Source: Bradyrhizobium sp. Ash2021
Lineage (GTDB): Bacteria > Pseudomonadota > Alphaproteobacteria > Rhizobiales > Xanthobacteraceae
DNA: 64,000 bases
Reading direction: 5' to 3'
Assembly (NCBI RefSeq): GCF_031202265.1
Contig: NZ_CP100604.1
Coordinates: 1,718,501 to 1,782,500 of the forward strand
Part shown: positions 16,839 through 25,578 of the stretch, piece after piece
How positions within the stretch are numbered: position 1 is the first letter of the stretch
Layout: each line of letters opens with the position of its first letter
Program-made: the position numbers and the translations under genes
Notes under the pieces: generated by a model
The model's input: the letters and a program-made list of their open reading frames with translations, nothing else
Databases searched by the model: none
What the model was told of the DNA's origin: nothing

Positions 16839-17948
16839 ATGAGCAAGCTATTCGCGTCGACCAAGATTGGTCCCTACCAACTCTCCCACCGTATCGTGAT
16901 GGCGCCGCTGACGCGAATGCGGTCTGATCCAGGCGATACTCCGAGCGACCTGATGATCGAGTATTACACGCAACGTGCATCGAAAGGTGGCCTGATCATT
17001 TCTGAGGCTGCTCCGGTCTCGGTCCGTGGCTACGGCTATGCCGGCGCGCCGGGCATCTATTCGGATCATCAGATCGATGGATGGCGTCGCGTCACCGATG
17101 CTGTCCATGCCAGGGGCGGCCGGATCTTCCTGCAACTGTGGCATGTCGGCCGACAGTCACATACCGATCTGCAGCCCAACGGCGAGCCGCCGGTCGCGCC
17201 GTCCGCGATCGCGGCAGAAGGCTATGCCTATACCAAAGAAGGCGAGGTCCCGTTCTCGATGCCGCGTGCGCTCGCGCTGGAAGAGATTCCAGGGATTATC
17301 CAGGAGTTTCGTGCCGGCGCCGAGCGCGCACTGCGCGCCGGTTTTGATGGCGTAGAGATCCATGGTGCGAACGGCTATTTGCCTGACCAGTTTCTGCAAG
17401 ATGGCACCAACAAACGCACTGACGAATATGGTGGCTCGATCCAGAATCGCGCTCGTTTCCTGCTGGAAATAACGCAAGCTGCGATCTCCGTTTGGGGCGC
17501 CGATCGCGTGGGTGTCCGCATTGCGCCGAGCGGCACCTACGGTTCGATGTCGGACAGCGACCCGGCCGCGACCTTTGGTTATGTCGTGACCGAGCTCGAT
17601 CGATTGGGCATCGCCTACCTTCACGTGGTTGAACCGCGTATCAAGGGCATCGAGGAGATCGCCAAGGGCCAGGCTCCGATCGCAGCCCAGCATCTGCGGC
17701 AAAAATTCAGCCACACCCTGATCGCAGCTGGCGGTTTCACTGGTGAGAGTGCCGCCGCCATCGTCGCGGCCGGCGACGCCGATCTCGTCGCGTTCGGTCG
17801 CCACTTCATCGCCAACCCCGATCTGCCCGAACGTCTCCGGCGCAATTTGCCTTTGACCCGCTACGAACGTTCGACGTTCTACGGCGGCGACGGGCGAGGT
17901 TACATCGACTATCCGAGGCACGCCGATGTGGTGCCGGCGGCGCTCTAA
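16839..17948 (+). CDS. Old yellow enzyme family flavin oxidoreductase, copy A
   Basis: FMN-dependent NAD(P)H ene-reductase acting on activated alkenes, quinones, nitro compounds or nitrate esters. 369 aa from the ATG at 16839 (AAGGAG upstream); the frame extends further without support. Classical features: MAPLTRMRSDPG with Thr25 (classic OYE type, not the Cys of YqjM types), LQLWHVGRQSH, and the substrate-binding pair His175/Asn178 in HGANGYLPDQFL. The TIM-barrel C-terminus has LVAFGRHFIANPDLPERL. Close paralogs lie at 30569-31666 and 51774-52883. Second gene of the operon with the peroxiredoxin. Confidence 0.94.
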   Translation: MSKLFASTKIGPYQLSHRIVMAPLTRMRSDPGDTPSDLMIEYYTQRASKGGLIISEAAPVSVRGYGYAGAPGIYSDHQIDGWRRVTDAVHARGGRIFLQLWHVGRQSHTDLQPNGEPPVAPSAIAAEGYAYTKEGEVPFSMPRALALEEIPGIIQEFRAGAERALRAGFDGVEIHGANGYLPDQFLQDGTNKRTDEYGGSIQNRARFLLEITQAAISVWGADRVGVRIAPSGTYGSMSDSDPAATFGYVVTELDRLGIAYLHVVEPRIKGIEEIAKGQAPIAAQHLRQKFSHTLIAAGGFTGESAAAIVAAGDADLVAFGRHFIANPDLPERLRRNLPLTRYERSTFYGGDGRGYIDYPRHADVVPAAL

Positions 17949-17969
17949 TTCTGGACGAAAACCGTGGCG

Positions 17970-17992
17970 CGCCAGAGTATGGCGCGCCGCGC
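17970..17992. terminator. Hairpin after OYE copy A
   Basis: GGCGCGCC-AGAGTAT-GGCGCGCC: two self-complementary 8-mers that can pair across a 7-base loop, about 20 bp after the OYE stop codon. No T-run follows. Possible weak terminator. Confidence 0.35.
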
Positions 17993-18013
17993 CGGTCGCG
18001 TATCAAGCCCTAG

Positions 18014-19466
18014 GAGTCCGTCCAGATAGGTGCTGCGACGGGCATTTATTGGCATGTTAGCCGGCTCAGGCAGCCTTTGCGAGGGTGAACAGCTTCAGGA
18101 GGTTGTGGGCGGTGCAGATCATGGCCCACTCGGCACGCACTTTTTCGACACCCCGCAACAGGAACTGGCGGAAGCCGCGCGCCTGTTTGATCTGTCCGAA
18201 CACCGGTTCGACCACTTGCTTTCTCAATCGGTAGGGCGTTTCGAAGCCGCCATCGTCGATCTTCTTTCGCATCCGTTGGGTCAGCGGTCCGCCGATTTTT
18301 CCGTTCGCGGCTGTCGGGTGCTTGGCGCGTCCAGGCGCGACATAGCCGTCGACGCGATGTGCTTCGAGCGCTTCGAGATTGGATTCGCTGCAGTAGCCGG
18401 AGTCCGCTGAGGCCTGCTCCGGCGTGCGGCCGAGATTGTTCTCGATGGCCTCGATCAGGGGCACCAGCTGGCCCTGATCGTTGCCGCACTGCGTCAGTTC
18501 GTGCGCGACAATGATCTGGGCGCCCGCATCGACGGCGGCCTGTGCATTATAGGCCTGAACGAAGCCATCCTTCGACTTCATGATGCGGCTTTCCGGATCG
18601 GTGAAGTTGCGTTGCGACTTGGGATCAGGCTGGTCCGATGCCGGCGCCGCCGGTTTGCCCGGCTTCTTGCGGCCTTCGGCTTGGCGCTGCTGTTCCTTTT
18701 CGGCCTCGATGCGACGCTCTTCCTCCGCGGCCAGCCTGGCGTCGGCCTCCAGCGCCGCCATCGCCTGCTGGATCTTCGCCAGCCGCTTCTCCTTGTCGCC
18801 AGCCCAATCCGGCAGCTCGTCGCCGCGTTTGTCTTTGCCGAAAGTCTCGTCCTCCTGAGCATCCGCCGCCTCAGCGGCCGCCAGCATGCGAGCGACCTCG
18901 GCTTTCAATTCCGCCTCGCGTTTCTTCATGCGCTCATAACTCATCGCTTTATGTTTCGACGCGTTCGCTTTGATCTTCGTGCCATCAAGCGCGACATGGC
19001 CGAGTTTGACCAGCCCTGCCGTCTCGCACAACTTCAGAACCTGCAGGAACAGTGCGCCGAGCGCCTTCAAATGCCGCTTGCGGAAGTCGCTGATCGTGCG
19101 AAAATCCGGCGGATCGAGCGCGACAATCATTACAAAATCATTCCGTTCGCGGCAGGCCTTCGCGATCCGCCGCGATGAATACAGCCCACTCGCATAGCCG
19201 TGCAGCACAAGCGCCACCATCATGCGCGGGTCGAACGGCGGCTGCCCGAGCCCGCTCACATAGCTGCCCGTGATCTCCTTGAGATCGAGGCTCTCCCGCA
19301 CCAGTTCAACGATAAACCGCGAGACATGGCCTTTCGGCACGAAGTCCTGCACATTCGGCGGCAGAAGCAGCGTCTGATCGATATTCCAGGGGCGAAAATA
19401 CTTGCTCATCGCCCAAGGTTGAATCAGACTCGCTCAGAATTGAACAGCCACTATTCGGACAGGCTC
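18014..19466 (-). mobile_element. IS1182-family insertion sequence, apparently complete
   Basis: Imperfect terminal inverted repeats: left GAGTCCGTCCAGATAGGTGC, right (reverse complement) GAGCCTGTCCGAATAGTGGC. Both ends are flanked by CTAG (18010-18013 and 19467-19470), which reads as a 4-bp target duplication. The element is about 1.45 kb with one long transposase gene. It sits between the OYE operon and the LysR gene at 19650 and breaks no visible gene. Confidence 0.85.
18066..19409 (-). CDS. IS1182-family transposase
   Basis: 447-aa DDE transposase of the IS1182 group, full length. The N-terminal domain starts MSKYFRPWNIDQTLLLPPNV and continues with GLGQPPFDPRMMVALVLHGY; catalytic-core pieces are HVALDGTKIKANAS (first Asp), SADSGYCSESN (second Asp) and VVEPVFGQIKQARGF (Glu). 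A charged, Ala/Lys/Glu-rich insertion (about residues 165-265) separates the first two acidic residues, as usual in the family. No frameshift or internal stop, and both terminal repeats are present, so the element may be active. Confidence 0.94.
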   Translation of the reverse strand: MSKYFRPWNIDQTLLLPPNVQDFVPKGHVSRFIVELVRESLDLKEITGSYVSGLGQPPFDPRMMVALVLHGYASGLYSSRRIAKACRERNDFVMIVALDPPDFRTISDFRKRHLKALGALFLQVLKLCETAGLVKLGHVALDGTKIKANASKHKAMSYERMKKREAELKAEVARMLAAAEAADAQEDETFGKDKRGDELPDWAGDKEKRLAKIQQAMAALEADARLAAEEERRIEAEKEQQRQAEGRKKPGKPAAPASDQPDPKSQRNFTDPESRIMKSKDGFVQAYNAQAAVDAGAQIIVAHELTQCGNDQGQLVPLIEAIENNLGRTPEQASADSGYCSESNLEALEAHRVDGYVAPGRAKHPTAANGKIGGPLTQRMRKKIDDGGFETPYRLRKQVVEPVFGQIKQARGFRQFLLRGVEKVRAEWAMICTAHNLLKLFTLAKAA

Positions 19467-19649
19467 CTAGCGGAACGGGATGATCAGCGGCCTGTTGTTG
19501 TACCGCTCCAGAGAACCTCACGCCGCCTCACGACCGATGCGGATTTGAGGAGCGATAAAGTGTTATTCCTTATCGGAATGGAGACCTGTCCTCCAAAAGG
19601 GACTAGTCTCGTGCGCGATCGTTCATCAGACTGAGGCGAATTCGAGCTT

Positions 19650-20558
19650 TCAAATGTGAGAGCTCGCATGAGATCTCATTTCCAAGAGCCATGATTTGAA
19701 CGCGGAGACGTGCGGCAGGTTCGCCTTTGAAGGCGGTACGAAAAGGTAATAACCCAGGCCGGTTTGCAACGGAGAGTCGATCGCCAGCTTCAATGAGCCA
19801 TCCCGTAATTCGTCTTCCACCAGGCAACTCGGCACAAGCCCCACACCAAGTCCCGCCGCAACGGCTTGAACGAGATGCGATGTCAGCTCGAACTGAGGTC
19901 CCAGTCGCATGGCAGCATCAGGAAGTTCATGGCGATGAAACCATTGCCGCCAGACCAACGGTCTGCCCGTCACCACGAGCAGGAGGTGGCGCGCAAGATC
20001 AGCCGGTGTGTTGATCGGCTTGCCTGCGGCCAAAGCTGGGCTGATGACCGGAAGAAGTTGCTCATCCATCAGTTGATAGGAAGCCAAGCCGCGCCAATAT
20101 CCATCCCCGACGCTGATCGCAGCGTCCATCCCGGCGAGCTCAAGATCGAACTGACCGATTCGAGAGTGGATGTGTATCAATACGTCCGGGTGCCTTTGAT
20201 AAAAATCCTTCAGGCGCGGCATAAGCCATTTGCTTGCAAAGGTAGGAAGGGCGGCAAGGTGCAACGAGCCGCGTCCGTTCCGATATGCCATCGCTTGCAG
20301 CGAAGCGCTCCGCACGCGTTGCAACGCGCCCGAGAGTTCGCGCTGATACATGGCGCCGACTTCTGTGAGCGCGATCTGCCGCCCTTCGCGATGGAAGAGG
20401 GTGACTTCCAAGAGGGCTTCGAGCGCAGCAACCTGCCTGCTTATCGCGCTTTGAGTGAGCGACAATTCGTTCGCCGCGCGCGTGAAGCTGAGATGCCGGG
20501 CGGCCGCTTCGAACGCCACCAGCAACGACATTGAAGGAGTGAGGCGGCGCGGATGCAT
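19650..20558 (-). CDS. LysR-family transcriptional regulator (GcvA-like)
   Basis: 302-aa regulator with the winged HTH ARHLSFTRAANELSLTQSAI followed by SRQVAALEALL, and an effector domain with LLVVTGRPLVWRQWFHRHEL. The start MHPRRLTPSMSLLVAFEAAA is typical of the GcvA/AmpR subgroup. It is divergent from the dehalogenase operon beginning at 20698, with 139 bp between the starts, so it most likely regulates that operon, probably in response to the substrate or an intermediate. Not closely related to the duplicated LysR pair at 14605 and 43272. Confidence 0.92.
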   Translation of the reverse strand: MHPRRLTPSMSLLVAFEAAARHLSFTRAANELSLTQSAISRQVAALEALLEVTLFHREGRQIALTEVGAMYQRELSGALQRVRSASLQAMAYRNGRGSLHLAALPTFASKWLMPRLKDFYQRHPDVLIHIHSRIGQFDLELAGMDAAISVGDGYWRGLASYQLMDEQLLPVISPALAAGKPINTPADLARHLLLVVTGRPLVWRQWFHRHELPDAAMRLGPQFELTSHLVQAVAAGLGVGLVPSCLVEDELRDGSLKLAIDSPLQTGLGYYLFVPPSKANLPHVSAFKSWLLEMRSHASSHI

Positions 20559-20697
20559 TCATAAAGCTCATGCTCAACCTGAAAACTTTGCGTTTGAGTC
20601 CGCAGCGAGTCAAGTCGACGTTGCGCTAAGAGACGCTCCGTTCGTTTGAGGACGATCGAAACAAGGAAGCGCGGTCACGATCTCAGGGAGGAATTGG

Positions 20698-21615
20698 ATG
20701 CTCGATCGAAACAGTGCAGTGCAGCATCGACCGATAAGCCCCGCATTCCCGTACGACATGAAACGACTGTCCGTGCTCGACGCCGAGATGGCCTATGTCG
20801 ATGTCGGGCAGGGCGATCCGATCGTGTTTCTTCACGGAAACCCTACCTCGTCCTACATGTGGCGGAACGTCATTCCGTATGCGGTGCCCTTCGGGCGAGT
20901 GCTTGCACCGGATCTGATCGGCTTCGGCCAATCCGGCAAATCGCCGCGGAGCGCTTATCGCTTCTTCGATCATGTCGCTTATCTCGACGCGTGGTTCGAC
21001 GAGTTGGCGTTGGCCGGAAATATCGTGCTCGTAGTGCAGGATTGGGGCGCCGCGCTCGGGTTCAATCGAGTCTGTCGTTATCCCGGTAGCGTTTCCGGCA
21101 TCGCCTACATGGAGGCGATGGTCCGCCCCCGCCGATGGACCGATATGCCTCCTGAGCGGCAGCAGATCTTTCGGCGTCTGCGTGGCCCCGAAGGAGAGGA
21201 CCTCGTGTTGCGCGACAACTTCTTCGTCGAGAAGATGCTGTTCGAATACGGCGTCATCCGAGAGCTGAACGTCGAAGAGAAAGCGGTCTATGGCGCACCT
21301 TTCAGCGTGCCGGAATCGCGCCTGCCGACATTGATGTTTCCTCGCGACATTCCATTCGACGGCGAACCGGCCGACATGAACGCCGCGGTCGAGCGCTACA
21401 GCGCCTGGATGGGGGCGAGCTCGCACCTTCCCAAACTCTTCATCGACGCCTCGCAGGGACACGGAACGGCTGGAGCCGCACGCGAGCACTGTCTCAAATG
21501 GCCGAACCAAACGGTGGTCGGGGTCGAAGCCAAGCACTACGTGCCGGAAGATGCTCCGCACGAGATCGGGGAAGCGCTCGTCGAATTCCTGAAACGGATT
21601 CGAGGCGGCGCATGA
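20698..21615 (+). CDS. Haloalkane dehalogenase-like alpha/beta hydrolase (HLD-II type)
   Basis: Predicted to replace a halogen on an alkyl carbon with hydroxyl. 305 aa. All five positions of the HLD-II active site can be seen: nucleophile Asp115 with halide-binding Trp116 (VVQDWGAALGF), Asn48 in HGNPTSSYMW, catalytic acid Glu139 (IAYMEAM), and base His280 (AKHYVPEDAP). This separates it from simple esterases. No signal peptide. First gene of a seven-gene operon, with the next start overlapping its stop (ATGA). True substrate unknown; it could also be a related hydrolase with the same pentad. Confidence 0.85.
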   Translation: MLDRNSAVQHRPISPAFPYDMKRLSVLDAEMAYVDVGQGDPIVFLHGNPTSSYMWRNVIPYAVPFGRVLAPDLIGFGQSGKSPRSAYRFFDHVAYLDAWFDELALAGNIVLVVQDWGAALGFNRVCRYPGSVSGIAYMEAMVRPRRWTDMPPERQQIFRRLRGPEGEDLVLRDNFFVEKMLFEYGVIRELNVEEKAVYGAPFSVPESRLPTLMFPRDIPFDGEPADMNAAVERYSAWMGASSHLPKLFIDASQGHGTAGAAREHCLKWPNQTVVGVEAKHYVPEDAPHEIGEALVEFLKRIRGGA

Positions 21616-24572
21616 GCAGGAACTGGCGCCACCTTCACGATGCGCTCCGCAGCGCGCTTGGTTCGGCGGTTCGCTTCGATACCGCGCACAAGGCCGTCTA
21701 CGCGTCTGACGCATCCAACTACCGGCAAGTGCCGATCGGCGTCGTCGTGCCGCGTTCCGTAGATGAGTTCGTGAGAGGCGTCGCCATCTGTCACGAAAAT
21801 CGGGCGCCGTTATTGGTTCGCGGTGCTGGCACGTCGATGAGCGGCCAGACGGTCAACGAAGCCGTGGTTTTTGATCTGTCGGTGGCCTGCAGTCGTATTC
21901 TGGAAGTTGATCCCGCGTCTAAGACCGCGCTCGTCGAGCCTGGCGTGGTCTGCGACACGTTGCGCTCTGCGGCGGAACATCATGGCCTGACGTTCGCGCC
22001 GGACCCTTCCACCCACAGCCGTTGCACGCTGGGAGGAATGATCGGCAACAATTCGTGCGGCGCTCATTCGGTGATGGCCGGTAAGACGCTGGAGAATGTC
22101 CGCGCCCTCGAGATCATGACTTATGATGGAGAGCGGTTCTGGGTAGGACCTACGACCGAGCAGGAAATCGACCGAATCGTCCACGCTGGAGGACGCAAAG
22201 GGCAGATCTACCGCGATCTCAGGGATCTGAGAGATCGCTATGCCGACCAAATCCGGAAGAGGTTTCCATCGATCAAGCGGCGCGTGTCCGGCTTCAATCT
22301 CGATCAGCTTCTCCCGGAAAACGGGTTCAACCTGGCTCGCGCGCTGGTCGGGACCGAAGGTACATGTGCGCTTATCCTCAAGGCATCTCTGGATTTGGTC
22401 AGCAGCCCTCCCCACAGGGTTCTGTTGGTTCTCGGCTTCGACGACATCTACCTCGCCGCCGACGCCGTTCCTGAGTACGAGCGCTTTCGGCCGATCGCGG
22501 TCGAAGGGCTCGATCGGATGATCATTCGGGGTCTTCAGGCGCGCAATCTCGCTCAGGCGGAAATCGACCTTTTGCCGCCCGGCGATGCCTGGGTCGTGCT
22601 CGAATTCGGGGCGGACGTGGAAATCCAGGCAAGCGAACAGGCCGAGAGGGCGGCCGCCTATTTCCGGGCCAGACCGGGCGGTCCGAGACCGACCACGCGG
22701 ATCGTGACGGATCGTGCCATGCAACAGCGGATCTGGTCGATCCGCGAAAACGGCGCTTCGGCCACGCAGTTGTCAATCGATCCTGATGTCCCCGACCCGC
22801 AGGTTGGCTGGGAGGACGCGGCCGTAGATCCGCATCGGCTGGGGGACTACCTCCGCGCCTTCAATGCGCTCGTGGCGCGGTACGGATACCGGACCTCTCT
22901 GTTCGGGCATTTCGGCGACGGCTGCGTACACGCGCGCATCACGTTCGATCTTCGGACGAAGCAAGGGGTCGAGCGATACAGAAGTTTCGTTCGGGAGGCC
23001 TCGGAGCTCGTTGTCGCGTTCGGCGGGTCCCTGTCCGGCGAGCACGGCGACGGACAGGCCAAGGGCGAGTTCCTGCCGATCATGTTCGGCGACGAACTGA
23101 CGGATGCGATGCGCCAGTTCAAGCGCATTTGGGATCCTGACGGTCTCCTTAATCCCGGAAAGGTGGTTGACGCCTATCGGGTCGACGAGAATCTGCGCGC
23201 CGGCCCTGACTACAAGGTCGTTCCTATATCCACGCACATGACGTTCCGGAGCCAGGAAGGAGACGGCTTCCAGCGCGCGGTCGAGAGGTGCGTGGGCATG
23301 GGGAAGTGCCGCGCAGCGAAGGGCGGGACGATGTGCCCGAGTTTCCGGGCCACCGGCGAAGAGCGCTACTCGACGCGCGGCAGGGCCAGGCTGTTGTGGG
23401 AGATGCTTCAGGGGAAAGTCGTACGGGACGGTTGGAAGAGCGAAGCCGTCAAGGAAGCCCTGGACACCTGCCTGAGCTGCAAGGGCTGCCGCAGCGACTG
23501 CCCGACGCACACCGACATGGCGACGTACAAGGCCGAATTTCTATCTCACTATTACGAGCAGAAGTCACGCCCGCGTCAGGCTTGGTCGATGGGACGCATC
23601 GGCGACTGGGCTCCCTTGGCCGCGGCAGCACCGCGATTCACGAACTTCATGACGAATGCGCCGTTGCTTGCGTCCGTATCGAAATGGGTCGCGGGCGTCG
23701 CGTCCGACCGCACCCCTCCGAAATTCGCCGAAATCGGCTTTCGTCGCTTATTTCTCTCGGATCAGGTGGCCGCTCCCGGCGACAAGATGCCAGTAATTCT
23801 GTGGCTGGACACGTTCTGCGACAACTTCCAGCCGGAGGTCGCGAAGGCAGCCGTGGCGGTTCTTCGGGACGCGGGCTTCGAACCGATCCTGCCGACGCGG
23901 CGCCTATGCTGCGGTCGCCCGCTGTATGATTTTGGCTATCTGGAGCTCGCGAAGCGCCGGCTGCAGGATGTCGTCGACGTCCTCTCTCCCATGCTGGACG
24001 CGGAGCGCGAGCGGCCTCTCGGCATCGTCGGTCTCGAGCCGGGATGCTTGTCCGTGTTCAAGGACGAGTTGCCCAAATTGTTTCCCAACGATCCTCGAGC
24101 CCAGAGGATCTCGCGCAGTGTCTTCCTGTTGGGCGACTTCCTGCTCGAGCACGATTACAAGCCGCCATCTGTTGAAGTCGACGTGCTCGTCCACACGCAC
24201 TGTCACCAGAAATCGCTGTTCGGCAATCGAGGCGACGTCGCGATGCTCGAGAGAGCCGGCACGCGCACGATGTGGCTCGATAGCGGTTGCTGCGGAATGG
24301 CCGGTTCGTTCGGTTTCAATCCGGATCATGCCGAGCTTTCACGCAACGTAGCCGAGTTGGTCCTCGCGCCCAACGTCCGCAAGCAGCTTGCCGGGACCGT
24401 GATCATGACGAACGGCTTTAGCTGCCGCGAGCAGGTCAAGCACATGACCGGTCGGACCGCCATGCACCTGGCTCAGGTTCTGGCTATGGGCCTCCCCCGA
24501 ACGAATGCGGTGATCAAGCATCGGCAGGAAAGCGAAAGCGTCGCGCCCAACGGCATCGAGAGCGCTTTGTGA
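21612..24572 (+). CDS. FAD-linked oxidase fused to Fe-S / CCG-domain subunit (D-2-hydroxyacid dehydrogenase type)
   Basis: 986-aa flavoprotein of the YdiJ/Dld2 type that oxidises a 2-hydroxy acid and passes electrons to the quinone pool. The N-terminal FAD-binding-4 domain includes LLVRGAGTSMSGQTVNEAVV and PSTHSRCTLGGMIGNNSCGA; the FAD-oxidase C domain follows (about residues 270-540). Two 4Fe-4S cysteine clusters are seen as CVGMGKCRAAKGGTMCPS and CLSCKGCRSDCPTH, then two cysteine-rich CCG modules (RRLCCGRPLYDFGYL and DSGCCGMAGSFGFN). The ATG at 21612 overlaps the dehalogenase stop. In the operon it could oxidise the alcohol or 2-hydroxy acid formed after dehalogenation. Confidence 0.92.
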   Translation: MSRNWRHLHDALRSALGSAVRFDTAHKAVYASDASNYRQVPIGVVVPRSVDEFVRGVAICHENRAPLLVRGAGTSMSGQTVNEAVVFDLSVACSRILEVDPASKTALVEPGVVCDTLRSAAEHHGLTFAPDPSTHSRCTLGGMIGNNSCGAHSVMAGKTLENVRALEIMTYDGERFWVGPTTEQEIDRIVHAGGRKGQIYRDLRDLRDRYADQIRKRFPSIKRRVSGFNLDQLLPENGFNLARALVGTEGTCALILKASLDLVSSPPHRVLLVLGFDDIYLAADAVPEYERFRPIAVEGLDRMIIRGLQARNLAQAEIDLLPPGDAWVVLEFGADVEIQASEQAERAAAYFRARPGGPRPTTRIVTDRAMQQRIWSIRENGASATQLSIDPDVPDPQVGWEDAAVDPHRLGDYLRAFNALVARYGYRTSLFGHFGDGCVHARITFDLRTKQGVERYRSFVREASELVVAFGGSLSGEHGDGQAKGEFLPIMFGDELTDAMRQFKRIWDPDGLLNPGKVVDAYRVDENLRAGPDYKVVPISTHMTFRSQEGDGFQRAVERCVGMGKCRAAKGGTMCPSFRATGEERYSTRGRARLLWEMLQGKVVRDGWKSEAVKEALDTCLSCKGCRSDCPTHTDMATYKAEFLSHYYEQKSRPRQAWSMGRIGDWAPLAAAAPRFTNFMTNAPLLASVSKWVAGVASDRTPPKFAEIGFRRLFLSDQVAAPGDKMPVILWLDTFCDNFQPEVAKAAVAVLRDAGFEPILPTRRLCCGRPLYDFGYLELAKRRLQDVVDVLSPMLDAERERPLGIVGLEPGCLSVFKDELPKLFPNDPRAQRISRSVFLLGDFLLEHDYKPPSVEVDVLVHTHCHQKSLFGNRGDVAMLERAGTRTMWLDSGCCGMAGSFGFNPDHAELSRNVAELVLAPNVRKQLAGTVIMTNGFSCREQVKHMTGRTAMHLAQVLAMGLPRTNAVIKHRQESESVAPNGIESAL

Positions 24573-24589
24573 ATCGAAGAGGGAAACAC

Positions 24590-25537
24590 ATGTCAAGACA
24601 AGCCAACGTTGAAAGAAATCGGCTCAGTGGTGTCCTCGCGCCTGTGCTGACGCCGTTCGATCAGGAGAGCGAGCCGGACTTTCCCGCTTTCCTAGCTCAC
24701 TGCCGGTGGCTCCTCGACAACGGCGCTGGATTGGCAATCTTCGGCACGAACTCTGAGGCCGCCTCGCTCAGTACCGATGAACGGATCGCCCTGACCGACG
24801 GCTTGATCGAGGCCGGCATTCCGGCGGACAGGCTGATGCCGGGGACGGGCGCATGCTCCGTCAAGGATGCCATCCGTCTGACGAGGCACGCGGTCCAGAG
24901 TGGCGCGGCAGGGGTCCTGATGTTGCCGCCCTTCTATTTCAAAAACGTCTCCGAAGAGGGCATCTTATCGTACTACGCGGAAGTCATCGATGCCGTCGCC
25001 GAGCCGAACTTGGCGATCTATCTCTATCACATTCCGCAACTAACCCAGGTGCCGATCACGCTGTCGCTCATCGAGCGGCTCCTCAAGCGCTATCCGCGCG
25101 CGATAGCGGGCGCGAAGGACTCCTCCGGAGACTGGGCCAACTCGCGGGCGATGATCGAGAATTTCGCCGAGGAAGGTTTCGACGTCTTTCCCGCAAGCGA
25201 AATCTTCCTGTCGGACGCGCTCTCGATCGGTGGCGCCGGCTGCATCAGCGCGACGGTCAACATCAACCCGGCCGCGATCAGTAGCCTGTTCCGAGCGCTC
25301 AGCGGCGATCAGCCCAGCCACCAGACGCGGCCGTTGCAAGCGCAGGTGGACGAGGTGCGGCGGACCTTTCAGTCGTTCGAGCTGATACCGGCCATGAAGA
25401 GCGCACTAGCGCACTACACCGGTAAAACGACCTGGAAGATCGTGCGGCCGCCGCTCACTCCCTTGAGCCAATCGGCGCACGCCGACCTTCTGAAGAAGCT
25501 GGCTTCGCTGAAATTCGAAATGCCGGTCGCGCAATAG
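24590..25537 (+). CDS. DapA-family (class I aldolase/lyase) protein
   Basis: 315 aa from the ATG at 24590, with GAAGAGGG upstream; a GTG at 24569 overlapping the previous stop is a possible alternative. The DHDPS/NAL fold shows the GTNSEAASLS phosphate/carboxylate-binding motif (GTTGE in DapA), Tyr146 (IYLYHIP) and the Schiff-base Lys176 (IAGAKDSSGDW). Family members condense or cleave pyruvate-linked substrates, or act as dehydratases. It is probably not a lysine-biosynthesis DapA because of the operon and divergence in the motif. Here it may split a 2-keto intermediate into pyruvate plus an aldehyde. Confidence 0.9.
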   Translation: MSRQANVERNRLSGVLAPVLTPFDQESEPDFPAFLAHCRWLLDNGAGLAIFGTNSEAASLSTDERIALTDGLIEAGIPADRLMPGTGACSVKDAIRLTRHAVQSGAAGVLMLPPFYFKNVSEEGILSYYAEVIDAVAEPNLAIYLYHIPQLTQVPITLSLIERLLKRYPRAIAGAKDSSGDWANSRAMIENFAEEGFDVFPASEIFLSDALSIGGAGCISATVNINPAAISSLFRALSGDQPSHQTRPLQAQVDEVRRTFQSFELIPAMKSALAHYTGKTTWKIVRPPLTPLSQSAHADLLKKLASLKFEMPVAQ

Positions 25538-25578
25538 AAATAATCTGAAAACATAAGAAACGCTGGAGGAACGAAACG

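Larger units (their letters stand above)
16051..17948 (+). repeat. Peroxiredoxin-OYE operon, copy A (homolog at 30569-32426)
   Basis: Two-gene operon duplicated in inverted orientation. Both proteins align over their full lengths, and the LysR-type palindrome and the following CTAGTC are kept in both promoters. The duplicated unit therefore includes the regulatory region. Confidence 0.8.

Noticed and set aside
20683..21714. 343-aa antisense frame opposite the dehalogenase
   Set aside because: The plus-strand protein has all catalytic residues; the antisense frame has no motif.
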